This document shows, piece by piece, positions 34,872 to 45,659 of a stretch of DNA of 64,000 nucleotides. Within the stretch, counting starts at the first letter, position 1. Every line of letters starts with the position of its first letter. The notes beneath the pieces were generated by a model. The model did not search any database and was not told the DNA's origin. It worked only from the letters and a program-made list of their open reading frames with translations. Origin of the DNA: Sialis fuliginosa. Lineage: Eukaryota > Arthropoda > Insecta > Megaloptera > Sialidae. Made by a program: the position numbers and the translations under genes. Location: contig OY540811.1 in assembly GCA_961205875.1 (NCBI GenBank), positions 17,539,248 through 17,603,247 of the forward strand, given 5' to 3'.

Positions 34872-35075
34872 TATCCACCAGTCATGTTAATGTGTAAATA
34901 TATAAGATATAATGTCAATAAAATTATTAAAAAAATGGATATTACTGTGATATATTAATTTCTCATTTGTTTGTCACCAAACCAAAAAATATAAAAACAG
35001 TATTAACTCACAATCATTTCAATATATACACTGAATAAATATTGCCAATATTGGTTTTCAACTATTATTTTTGTA
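34872..35075 (-). pseudogene. Decayed GrB-like exon 1 fragment
   Basis: Read on the minus strand this aligns with the start of GrB exon 1 (28881-28660). On the plus strand the words CCACCAGTCAT, TCACCAAACCAAAAA and AACAGTATTAACT recur in the same order, with several deletions between them. The region of the start codon has lost its ATG, and no open frame longer than a few codons remains. Only about the first 70 codons' worth is present. It sits upstream of Gr3 in the head-to-head position that GrB has relative to Gr1, so it marks a lost minus-strand receptor. Confidence 0.75.
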
Positions 35076-35254
35076 TTTATTGCAAATTTTTATGAAAAAT
35101 GAAGTATGTATAATAAATATCAAGTGCATTTTTTGTTATCATATATTATTATTAGACACAATCACTAATTTATTATTTTTATTATTTTATGTGTTTTATA
35201 CACATTGATAAAATGATTGATGAAAACGAATATTGGCATGAACCATTAAGTATA

Positions 35255-35312
35255 TTAATTTTCCTAATGGTAATTTATAATTGTGGATGCAACTATAAAT
35301 ACGGTATACATA
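35255..35312 (-). promoter_or_regulatory. Inverted partial copy of the Gr1-3 upstream block
   Basis: On the minus strand this reads ATAGTTGCATCCA, then AATTACCATTAGGAAAATTA and ATATA, matching the Gr2 block at 31819 closely. It faces the GrB-like relic instead of Gr3, whose own copy lies 740 bp further on in plus orientation. Confidence 0.55.
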
Positions 35313-35317
35313 AAATA

Positions 35318-35845
35318 CTAGCTGATACCCGCAGCTTCGCTTGTGTGGATTTCTAAACCTCCAACCTCGTGGTATTTTTCCCGCCAGATTGAATTAAACT
35401 ATTTACAACCCTCCATACGTAACAGGGGGTAAAATATTTCTTTCTTTGCTCTTTATTCATTGTACAAAATTATAAATATCACGGATCGTAGTTAAAATTG
35501 CAAAAACCCACTCCCTGTGGACTATTTATCTGAATTCACCATTATAACCAAAGCAACTATGTAGATAAACATATAAAAATTCGCCCCACTTCCCCCCCAC
35601 GCTATTAGGGGTTGAATGTCGAAATTTTTATTTTTATTGAATATTATTTTGCCCGAATTTACTTAATACCATAAACAGTAATATAGATAAATACATCAAC
35701 ATTTTTTAAAATTTAACATCCTTTTGCAACCTGCCAGGGGTTGAATTTTAGGAAATGTTGAAATACTTGTTTCATTATTTATATTGTTGAGTATTTATTT
35801 CAAATTTCAAGCAAATCCAACAAAATATTTTTTTCACATACAAAA
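35318..35845 (-). mobile_element. Helitron-like element, family 2, reverse orientation
   Basis: CTAG at 35318-35321 followed by CTGATACCCGCAGCTTCGCT is the complement of the GCGAAGC...GGG...CTAG end seen at 20925. Inside are CCCTCCATACGTAACAGGGG and two later AGGGGTTGAAT words, resembling degenerate tandem units. It was inserted between two facing promoter-like blocks upstream of Gr3. The far boundary is approximate; no ORF. Confidence 0.5.
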
Positions 35846-36048
35846 TTGTATACCCCGGTACGAGTTAATTTCAGTGGGTGCTTACGTCATACAAAGAAGA
35901 CAACCCTGAAATTTCCCGTTTCTAGGTTCAGGGGTTTCGACTCGGCGATGATAAATCAGTCTCAATCAGGACATGTTATTAAATGTATTTATATATATGT
36001 ATATATGTTATACATATATATACTATAGTATAGATTACTGTATCCCTG

Positions 36049-36255
36049 TATTGATAGTTATATCCACTATTATAAATTGCTATTAGGAAAATTAATACAC
36101 TTTTTGATGGTTCTTACCACAGTCATTTCGCCGACTTCTAACATGAAAGTTGCGACTGGTAATCATTTATTATTGTAAATCAATAAAAGTAGTACTGATA
36201 TCATCTTAATATAAATAATAATTAAACTAAAAGATTCATACTTGATTAAAAAAAT
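36049..36255 (+). promoter_or_regulatory. Upstream conserved block of Gr3
   Basis: TATTGATAGTTATATCCACT, GCTATTAGGAAAATTAATAC, CTAACATGAAAG, AATCAATAAAAGTAGTACTG and AAACTAAAAGATTCATACTT in order, about 170 bp before the start codon. It keeps the CTAACATGAAAG motif that is missing from the Gr2 block. Confidence 0.45.
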
Positions 36256-36420
36256 TGAGCAATTTTTTAAATTAAATAACAACAATAAAAATTACATTAC
36301 ATTATTAAAAAGCCTTATCAATAATAAAAAGAAACTGCTATAAACAAAGTTCAAACTGTTACTTCAATTAGATTGAATCTATTATGAATAGTGTTTAAAA
36401 TGAAATAGCTTCAAATAAAC

Positions 36421-38118
36421 ATGTATCGTAAAGTGGAAAAGAAGGATATATTTTGGTCTATAAAACCAATTTATTATATTTCGAAAATATTTGGTTTATC
36501 GTCTTATATTGTAGAAAATAGTAGTTACAGATTATCAAAGATAGACTTAATTTTAATTTTTGTGCATATCATGTTTCTTATTTTTATGTATTTCCAAGCA
36601 TTGAGTATTCGTTTGTACGAGATTAATTATCAAAGTATTGGAGATGTTGGAGTTAAAGTAGAATTATTTACTATGTTTCTTTGTTTCGTTTCATGTTTGA
36701 TCACTTTTATTACCGCGGTTAATAGCCGACAAAAAATAGTCAATTGTTTTCAATCTTTAAAACATATTGATGATTATTTCGCTTCTTTAGGAATTGAATT
36801 AAATTATGATGAAGAAAGAAAAATTGCAAAAAAAATTATGGCAACTGGGATTTTTTTCTGTTTTTATTTCGTTTTTATAAACATGATTAGTAGTAGTATA
36901 TCACTTATTTTAAATATTTTATATATTTATATTTATATCGTCGACTCATGTTTAAATGTAAATTTTATTTATATTTTAACTATTTGCCGAAGAAGATTTG
37001 TATTACTAAATAACACAATTTTCAGTAAATATAAATATAAAAACATACATAAAACACACGTGATATATAACAGTGACGATGTTATTAGTATTTATACAGA
37101 AGAAATATTAAAACAAAATAACAAACCGATTATTTTCTACGTAGAAGAAAATTCTACTTGTGACTGTGAAGAAAAAAATGATACATTAAGAAATTGCGGG
37201 TATTTGTATTCAAAACTGCGCCATTTTTGCATCAATTATAATAACATATTTGGTATAATTTTAATAACCAAGATGTTGTTCTTCTTCAGCGCTGTTTTGT
37301 CTTCATTATTCTATATGTATAAAGGTGCAAGTTCAAGTATTTTAATAATAATAGTTATACTTCTATGGACTTCGTATGAAACACTTAGACAAATATTATT
37401 TATATATTGCTGTGAAAACATTATAAACGAGGTAAAAAATTGTAGATATACAATAATATACATATATATTTTATTTTGAAATATTTTTTAAAATAATGTT
37501 TATATTTTTTTAGGGCAGAAGGTCTGCTATTTTACTACATAGGTATTACAACAAATACTATTATACCTGTAGACGTAAAACAGTACGTAGTATTTATAAA
37601 TTCCAATAGATCATTTACAACAAAAACTTCTAAAATATATACTAGGATATTTCAGACCTTGTATTATAATCAAACCGGCAAAGAAAAAGTAAACTATCTT
37701 TACATTAACAAATTAGGGATCCTAATTTACCCTATTATTTTTTATGTTAGCTATGGATTTTAACAAGACGTGAAAGTTTATATAAAAGAATTTACATTTA
37801 ACATTTACTTATTTGAAAATCCTTAAATCGATATTTAAAGTTTACTTCTAATATCAATATGACTTACTTCGGTATTATCGCTTTGTTTTAATTTTTATAT
37901 TTCAGGTAATACGATTGTCAATTCGTCTTTGTCAACAAAAAATTAATTTTACTGCTTTTAATATACTCGATATGAGTTTTGCTTCATTTTTTCTGGTATA
38001 TTTTTAAATAATGTCTTATAGTAATTTTGTCTATTTATTAATTATTTTTTTTCAGATAATTGGATCGATTGTATCATATCTAGTGATTTTAATTCAATTT
38101 GATTCATTAAATACTTAA
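36421..38118 (+). CDS. Gustatory receptor Gr3
   Basis: A seven-transmembrane gustatory receptor. Exons are 36421-37431, 37514-37582, 37906-37995 and 38056-38118, phase 0, 410 residues. It starts MYRKVEKKDIFWSIKP and ends SYLVILIQFDSLNT. Donors are GTAAAA, GTACGT and GTATAT. It is closest to Gr2 in the N-terminal half (IDLILIFVHIMFLIF, ELFTMFLCFVSCLITF). The second loop (KYKYKNIHKTHVIYNSDDVI) is nearly identical in DNA to Gr4 and Gr5, although those differ strongly in the first half. Exon 2 has CRRKT where others have CIRKT. An upstream ATG is followed at once by AAATAG, so the MYRKV start is the sensible one. Its 3' flank is duplicated after Gr4. Confidence 0.93.
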
Positions 38119-38299
38119 ATTATTTTAAATCGTGTAATTTGTTCAATGTTTTGAAGATTACCTATGTTTTAAATGTATCACTACTTGTCCACTATGGATT
38201 ATTTTACGTTTTCTGAAATGTAGATTAAACAATATTATACATGTATGTTATATATAAATAATATTTTATTGAAATGAATATTATTGTTGCTGTACTGTC

Positions 38300-38382
38300 G
38301 TTTTAACACTTTCCAATATTAGGGGTGGGACCGTCAATCAATCAACTATTTTGTTCATTGCTTATTATTTCGATTAGTAAGT
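38300..38382 (+). promoter_or_regulatory. Upstream conserved block of Gr4
   Basis: TTTTAACACTTTCCAATATT, AGGGGTGGGACC and TCAATCAATCA followed by TTATTTCGATTAGTAAG. It is nearly identical to the block before Gr5 and to the displaced one at 26531. It lies about 240 bp before the start. The preceding 160 bp (CACTACTTGTCCACTATGG and onward) are also shared with Gr5. Confidence 0.5.
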
Positions 38383-38619
38383 AAATTAATACAAAGTGAA
38401 TATTATTACTCTAAGTTACATCAAGAAATCAACAATTCATTTCAGCTGTATCGAGTAATTTTCTAAAATAATCAATACAAAGTGTAATAAGTTGCGTTGA
38501 TTGAAGTGTTATAAATAATTAATGGTAACTATATTTTTTTGTGTATTAAAGTGAGAAATGATAAATAAATTAGAACGATTGAAGTAACATTGTGTAAAAA
38601 TAAAATAGTTTCAATAAAT

Positions 38620-41600
38620 ATGTATCGTAAAGTGGAGAAGGATATATTTTGGTCTATAAAGCCAATTTACTTTATTTCAAAAATATTTGGGTTTTCTGCT
38701 TATACTACAGAAAACCATGTTTACAAAATATCAAAGATAGATGTAGTTTGGATTTTTGTGCATCTACTGTTTTTAATTATTCTGTTTTTACAAGTGATTC
38801 AAATGTACAATAATTCTTATGAACATTTAAAGGGTGTTGGATTTAAAGTAGAATTATTTACTTTATTCCTTACTTTCGTTTCTTGTTTGGTTATTTTCAT
38901 TACTGTGGCTTATAGCCAACAAAAAATGGTCAATTGTTTTCAGTTTTTAAAACATATTGATGATTATTTCGGATCATTGGGAATACACATAAAATACAAT
39001 GAAGAAAGGAATATTGCAATAAAAATACTGGCAATTAGTTCATTATGTAGTTTTATTTTGACTTTTATAATTTCATTGAATTTTATTAATAATATATCTC
39101 TTTATAAAAACATTTTTTATATTTATACTTACTTCGTCGACTCATGTTTAAATGTAAATTTTATATATATTTTAAGTATTTGCCGAAGAAGATTTTTATT
39201 ACTAAATAACACAATTTTGAGTAATTATAAATACAAAAACGTACATAAAACACACGTGATATATAAAAGTGACGATGTTATTAGTATTTATACAGAAGAA
39301 ATATTGAAAAAAAATAACAAACCGATAATTTTCTGTGTAAAAGAAAATGGTACTTGCGACTATAAAGAGAAAATTGATACATTAATTAACTGTGGTTATT
39401 TATATTCAAAACTGCGCAATTTTTGCATAAGTTATAATAATATATTTGGTGTAATTTTAATAACTAAGATGTTGTTCTTCTTCAACGCTGTTTTGTCTTC
39501 GTTATTCTATATGTACCAAGGTGCAGGTTCAAATATTTTAATAGTTATATTATTATTTGTATGGACCTGTTATGAAACTTTCAGACAAATAGTATTTATA
39601 TATTATTGTGAATGCATCATAAACGAGGTAAAATATATAAGGTACTAGCACCTGTCTTGGATATAACCCCAGTCATGACTATTTTTTAATTAAATGTACT
39701 GAATTAGAAATATCTGTTGATATTTGATTACTATCATTTCTGAATAATAATCTATATACATTTAACTGTCTTACAGCGTGATTTTATGACAATCGGCCAA
39801 TAGGTGTCAAAATAGTGGACATTTAAGCTTATTATTAGTATAATTTATTTATTAATTATTATATTATAATAGCAACTGTTTTACATTGTTTCTTTGATGT
39901 TTTTTTTTATATCTTTTGTGTCGTAGTACTTATCATTTTGTATTCATTAACAAGTGTCCATCACTGCGAATACATTATTGGTTTTACGTTATCCATTACT
40001 GGAGAAAAAACACAAACAAAATAAAAGGCTATAATTTAAAAAACAAACTTTATTTGCTGACTTTGGTAATTGAATTATTTAAATAACGAGTTACTTGTTT
40101 TAATAGTAACATGAGTTCATGAGAATTACAAAAAATAAGCCCGTTAATTACAAAAACAGTAAACCATACTCTTATAGCGGCCATAACTGGTGCCAGTACC
40201 TTACATATATACATATATATTTGTATACGTTATTTTTTAAATAATTTATTATTTTAGGGCAAAAGGGCTGCTAATTTACTACATAGATATTACAACAAAT
40301 GCTATTATAGCTGTATATGTAAAACAGTACGTTGGATTTATAAACTTACAGTAGATTATTTATAACAATAGATCACCCCTGATAACTTTTTATGGTGAGG
40401 TCTTATCAAAAAATATTTCAGAAGAAAGTTGCACGTTTCGGAGGGAGATATCGATGTAGTGGGGTGATTTTTTTAGGTGGCGCTATCAAGGTCATTTGAA
40501 GGTGAACTTCATTTTTTTAAATTGGAACTCATGCAGATTTTTGTACTACCTAAAAAAATCAGAAAGTTTTATCTGACATTTTTTTTTAAATGCAACTTGG
40601 CATAGTAAATTCTATTTTCGAAAAACTACAACAGCCTCACCTCGCCATACACTAATTTTTTGATTAATTAGTATTTTTTGAAATTTATAATATGAATTAC
40701 AAATCAAATCTTTTTTTTTTAAATTGTAATTCAAAATTTAGTAGAATTGTTCAGAAGTAAACTAGCTACAGTTCAACCATACAGTCGGCCCTTTTCAGGG
40801 TCAAAAACTGTAGAAAGTCTGATCGATAACTAAACCTCCTCGTAGTGCATATTGGGTATAATACTGATGTCTATGGTGCTCAGTTTTATCATCTCCCAAA
40901 ATTAACGCTTCGCGAAATAAGGCTGTTGTGGTTTTTCGAAAACTGAATTTACTATGCTAGGTTACATTTTTAAGAAAAATGTTTCAGATAAAACATACTC
41001 ATTTTTTATACATGAATCTGCATTCAAAATATGAAGTTCCCATTTAAAAAAAATTAAGTTGATCTTCAAATGACCTTAAAAAAAATTCGCCCCACTACAT
41101 CGATGTTCCCCTTCATATCGAGCAACTTTTATCTGAAATGTTTTTTTATAGGATCTCACCATAAAAAATTATCAGGTGTGGTCACAATAAATAGGCCACC
41201 CGGTATATTTATAATAGTATCTATACATTTATATATATTTATCGAACTAATTTTTTTCTTCGTGATAATGAAATTTCACTAAATTAAAAGTTTTGACGAA
41301 GTAGCAACTATATATTATTTATATCATCTGATATAAATATATGGTAGTTATATAATCTATGATATTTAATATAATATGTATAATGTATATGTGTATGTTT
41401 GCAACCAATAAATAATTGGTTTCTCGTAAAATTATTTTTTTATTTTTACATTGAAACAATTCCAGAGCTCTAAATGTAACAGAGGATACCGGAACTGTGT
41501 TCCTGTTCGTAACATTATTTGTTGTCATTGTTTTTTTTTCAATAATTTTTAAGTGGCACGCGTTCCGGTTTCTTAAATTATCCGTTTCGAGGCCTGGGTA

Positions 41601-41938
41601 ATTCAATTGCTATACCTTAATTAATTTTTCGAAATAAATTATAAAAAATTAATGTTAATAAATCTTAAATCAATGGTGTTTAATATCTGTAGGATTATAA
41701 TAAATATTTATATTTCAGGTCATACAATTGTCAGTTCGTCTTTATCAACAAAAAAATAATTTTACTGCTTTTAATATACTCGATATGAATTTTGCTTCAT
41801 TTTTTCTGGTATTTTTATATAATGTCTTATTGATAATTATTTATATTAATTAATGTATATATATTTTTGTTTTAGATAATTGGATCAATTGTATCACATC
41901 TAGTGATTTTAATTCAATTTGATTCATTAAATACTTAA
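38620..41938 (+). CDS. Gustatory receptor Gr4
   Basis: A seven-transmembrane gustatory receptor. Exons are 38620-39627, 40258-40326, 41719-41808 and 41876-41938, phase 0, 409 residues. It starts MYRKVEKDIFWSIKPIYFIS, one lysine shorter than Gr1-3, and shares FGFSAYTTENHVYKISKIDV with Gr5. The final exon reads SHLVILIQFDSLNT: the signature tyrosine of TYxxxxxQF is histidine here, unlike every paralogue in the window. Exon 2 is GKRAANLLHRYYNKCYYSCI plus CKT. Intron 1 is enlarged to 630 bp by a TIR element and intron 2 to 1.39 kb by a foldback element. The upstream in-frame extension begins at TTG, so I use the ATG. It is probably still coding, but the altered signature could affect function. 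Confidence 0.9.
39641..40200. mobile_element. TIR element GGTACTRGCACC in Gr4 intron 1
   Basis: Ends GGTACTAGCACC and GGTGCCAGTACC are inverted repeats, extending to TAAGG...CCTTA at the outermost bases. The 560-bp insert has no ORF. It accounts for the whole size difference between Gr4 intron 1 and the 60-82 bp introns of Gr2, Gr3 and Gr5. The last 190 bp match, inverted, the fragment at 52443. It inserted after Gr4 and Gr5 separated. Superfamily not assigned; a TA target is possible. Confidence 0.75.
40366..41207. mobile_element. Foldback TIR element in Gr4 intron 2
   Basis: The left part, starting GATCACCCCTGATAACTTTT and TATGGTGAGG, is the inverse of the right part, which ends CTCACCATAAAAAATTATCA and GGCCACCCGGTATA. 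The arms run several hundred bases. The outermost left tip is missing. The same element is at the equivalent place in Gr5, so it was there before the genes duplicated. A spurious 70-codon frame lies in its right arm. Confidence 0.75.
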
Positions 41939-42590
41939 GGTTATTGGCCTAGCACCCCGTAAGTTGTGAACAATCCGTATATTTTTCATTAGAAAAAAAA
42001 GATTTGATTTCAAAAAATTTAGTTTTTAATTTATATATTATATTAAATATAATTTGGCGACCGCAGTATATCTCATACATAAGATTGTGCAACAGCGAAT
42101 GGAAATATATAGTATACATATGTATATATTCCCAACTCGCTATCTCTTTCCACTGTACATATAGACTATATCTTTAATATATACTATGGCCTCGCCAACT
42201 GTAATTTGTTGTACTTGCACTACTTTCTTTACCAACGCTATCATGACAGAGTGTTATCTTACTAGTTTGTCATTACTTTAAATAAACCTGGTTCTGAAAC
42301 TACACGTCAATGTATGTGTTTTATAATTTTGATAGTATTTAAAGGGGTTGAAGTTTCGAATAATCAGTATTTAAAACATCTTGTATAAAAATTTTGTATA
42401 GAATTTCAATAAATAGAGCACTTCCGGCGAGTTCTTGCAATTATCATATATTAAAAACTTTAAATTACTGAAAAACCATACGTCCAATTAAAAAAAAAAT
42501 TGTAAAATATGTACATGAACTATCCATAAATAATATACTTATTAAATTTTTAGACTTTTATCTATACATTGCTCTAATGATCGCATATCT
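41939..42590. repeat. Insertion between the Gr4 stop and the shared flank
   Basis: After Gr3 the stop codon is followed within 10 bases by TTTTAAATCG, AATTTGTT and CACTACTTGTCCACTATGG. After Gr4 the same flank resumes only at 42591. The extra 650 bp, beginning GGTTATTGGCCTAGCACCCC, is unique in the window. I see no inverted ends and no ORF, so its nature is unknown. Confidence 0.55.
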
Positions 42591-42755
42591 TGTTTTAAAT
42601 CGCGTAACTTGTTAAATACTTTGAAGATTATATTTTAAATGCATTACTACTTGTCCACTATGGATTATTTTACGTTTTCTGAAATTTACATTGCACATAT
42701 ATGCTATAATTAAATAACACTTTATTAAAATGAATATTATTGTTTTTGTACTGTC

Positions 42756-42834
42756 GTTTTAACACATTCCAATATTAATGGTGGGACTGTCAATCAATCA
42801 ACTATTTTGTTTATTGTTTATTATTTCGATCAGT
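42756..42834 (+). promoter_or_regulatory. Upstream conserved block of Gr5
   Basis: TTTTAACACATTCCAATATT, ATGGTGGGACTGTCAATCAA and TTATTTCGATCAGTAAG. It matches the Gr4 block with a few substitutions. It is only about 125 bp from the start because roughly 110 bp present before Gr4 are missing. Confidence 0.5.
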
Positions 42835-42957
42835 AAGTGGAAGTGATAAAAATAATTAAGTAATAACTGTATTTTTTGGTGTATTAATGTGAGAACTAAT
42901 GTTTAAATTAGAACGAATGAAGTAACATTGTGTAACAATAAAATAATTTAAATAAAT

Positions 42958-45659
42958 ATGTATCGTAAAGTGAGGAAGGACATATTTTGGTCTATAAAAC
43001 CAATTTACTTTATTTCAAAAATATTTGGGTTTTCTGCTTATACTACAGAAAACCATGTTTACAAAATATCAAAGATAGATGTAGTTTGGATTTTTGTGCA
43101 TATTTTGTTTTTAATTCTTCTGTTTTTACAAGTGATAATTATTCAACTGTACGATAATTCTTTTGTACATTTAGAGGGTGTTGGATTTAAAGTAGAATCA
43201 TTTACTTTATTCCTTACTTTTATTTCTTGTTTGATTATTTTCATTACTGCGGCTAAAAACCGACAAAAAATAGTCAATTGTTTTCATTTTTTCAAACATA
43301 TTGATGAATATTTTGGATCATTGGGAATACACATAAAATACAATGAAGAAAGGAATATTGCAATAAAAATACTGGCAATTGGTTCATTATCTAGTTTTAT
43401 TTTGACTTTTATAATTTTATTTAACTTTATTAATAGTATACCTCTTTATAAAAACATTTTTTATATTTATACTTACTTCGTCGACTCATGTTTAAATGTA
43501 AATTTTATTTATATTTTAACTATTTGCCGAAAAAGATTTTTATTACTGAATAACACAATTTTGAGTAAATATAAATACAAAAACGTACATAAAACACACG
43601 CGATATATAACAGTGACGATGTTATTAGTATTTATACAGAAGAAATATTGAAGAAAAAAAAACCTACAACTTTCTATATAAAAGAAAATGGTACTTGCGA
43701 CTATAAAGAGAAAATTGATACATTAATTAATTGTGGATATTTATATTCAAAACTGCGTCACTTTTGCATCAGTTATAATAATATATTTGGTAAAGTTTTA
43801 ATAACTAAGATGTTCTTCTTCTTCAGCGCTGTTTTGTCTTCATTATTCTATATGTACAATGGCGCAACTACGAATATTTTAATAGTTATAGTAATATTTG
43901 TATGGACTGGTTATGAAACTTTCAAACTGATAGTATTTATATATTATTGTGAAAACATCATAAACGAGGTAAAAATTATATATATGACTGTTTTTATACG
44001 TTATTTTTTCAATAATTTATCTCTTTAGGGTAGAAGGACTGCTATTTTACTACATAGATATTACAACAAATGCTATTATAGCTGTATACGTAAAACAGTA
44101 CGTTATATTTATAAACTTACAGTAGAACACAATAACAAATAATAACAAAAATATACCGGGTGGTCTATTTACCGTGATCTTTTTTTATATGGCGCTATCT
44201 AGGTCATTTAAAGGTCAACTTCATTTTTTTAAATGGGAACTCCATATTTTTAATGCAGATTTTTGTATCTAAAAACATAAGTAAATTTTATCTGAAACAT
44301 TTTTTTTTTCTAAAAATGCAACCTAGTACAATAAATTCAATTTTCGAAAAACTACAAAAGCCTCACCTCGCAATACACTAATTTTGCAATATGATATAAC
44401 TTTGTTGTTGATCGGATTTGGCAGATCACTTTTTCCTGAAAAAGGCCAATTAATGTTTTTATAAACCAGCTACAATTCAAGCACTTGTCGTCCCTTTTCA
44501 GGATCAAAATCTGTGCAAAATCTGATCGATAACCTCCTCGTAGTGCATAATAATATTGGGTAATACAGATGTCGATGGTGCTCAGTTTAAACATCTCGCA
44601 AAATTAACGCTTTACGAGGTAAGGCTGTTGTGGTTCTTCGAAAACTGAATTTGCTATGCTATTTTTAAGAAAAAATGTTTCAGATAAGACTTACACATTT
44701 TGTTTATGTAGTACAAGAATCTACATTCAAAATATGGAGTTCCTATTTAAAAAAATTAAATTGACCTTCAAATGACCTTGAAATCAAAAAAATTCATACC
44801 GTACATCGAGTCCCCCTTCATATTGTGCAACTTCTATCTGAAATGTTTTTTGATAGGATCTCACCATAAAAAGTTATCAGGGGTGGGCACATTAAATAGA
44901 CCACCCGGTATACTTATAATAGTATACATATAAAAATGTAGATTTTTTATAATAAACACTAATTAAGTAAAATGAATTATCGTACTATTTTTTTTTCTTC
45001 CCGATAATGAAATTTCACTAAATTAAAAGTTTTGATGAAGTAGTAACTACCTCTATACAGAGGTAGTTATATAATCTATTATATTTAACATATTACAATG
45101 TATAATGTATATGTGTATGTTTGCAACCAATAAATTATTGGTTTCTCGTAAAATTATTTTTTTTTACTTTAAAAAAATTCCAGGACTCTAAATATATCAA
45201 AGGAAACCGGAACTGTGTTTCTGTTCGTAACATTATTTGTTGTCATTGTTTCTTTTTTCAATAATTTTTAAGTGGCACGCGTTCCAGTTTCTGAAATTAT
45301 CCATTTCGAGGTCTGTGTAATTTAATTGCAACACCTAATTTTATTTCTTGACGTAAATTTAAAAAAGTTGATGTTAATAAATCTTCTTAAATCAATGGTG
45401 TTTAATATCAATAGTTTTATAATAAATATTTATATTTCAGGTCATACGATTGTCAGTTCGTCTTTATCAACAAAAAATTAATTTTACTGCTTTTAATATA
45501 CTCGATATGAATTTTTCTTCATTTTTTCTGGTATATTTTTAGATAATGTCTTATTGGTAATTTTTTTGATTCATTAATGTATATATATTTTTTCAGATAA
45601 TTGGATCAATTGTATCATATCTAGTGATTTTAATTCAGTTTGATTCATTAAATATTTAA
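42958..45659 (+). CDS. Gustatory receptor Gr5
   Basis: A seven-transmembrane gustatory receptor. Exons are 42958-43968, 44029-44097, 45441-45530 and 45597-45659, phase 0, 410 residues. It starts MYRKVRKDIFWSIKPIYFIS and ends SYLVILIQFDSLNI. Donors are GTAAAA, GTACGT and GTATAT; acceptors CTCTTTAG, TTTCAG and TTTTTCAG. It is the sister of Gr4: the 5' flank, coding sequence and a transposon in intron 2 are all shared. The loop carries a short deletion (EILKKKKPTTF instead of EILKKNNKPIIF). Several AATAAA candidates follow at about 45870-45895. Complete and probably functional. Confidence 0.93.
44152..44912. mobile_element. Foldback TIR element in Gr5 intron 2
   Basis: The tips are TATACCGGGTGGTCTATTTA and its complement TAAATAGACCACCCGGTATA, a perfect 20-bp inverted end with TA at both edges, consistent with a TA target. 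The interior matches the Gr4 copy, but about 130 bp of the left arm are missing between two GTGAT words. No coding capacity; mariner-like by its ends only. Confidence 0.78.

Noticed and set aside
41070-41606. Frames of 70 and 95 codons in Gr4 intron 2
   Set aside because: They lie within a foldback transposon arm and adjacent intron sequence shared with Gr5. Not conserved as protein.
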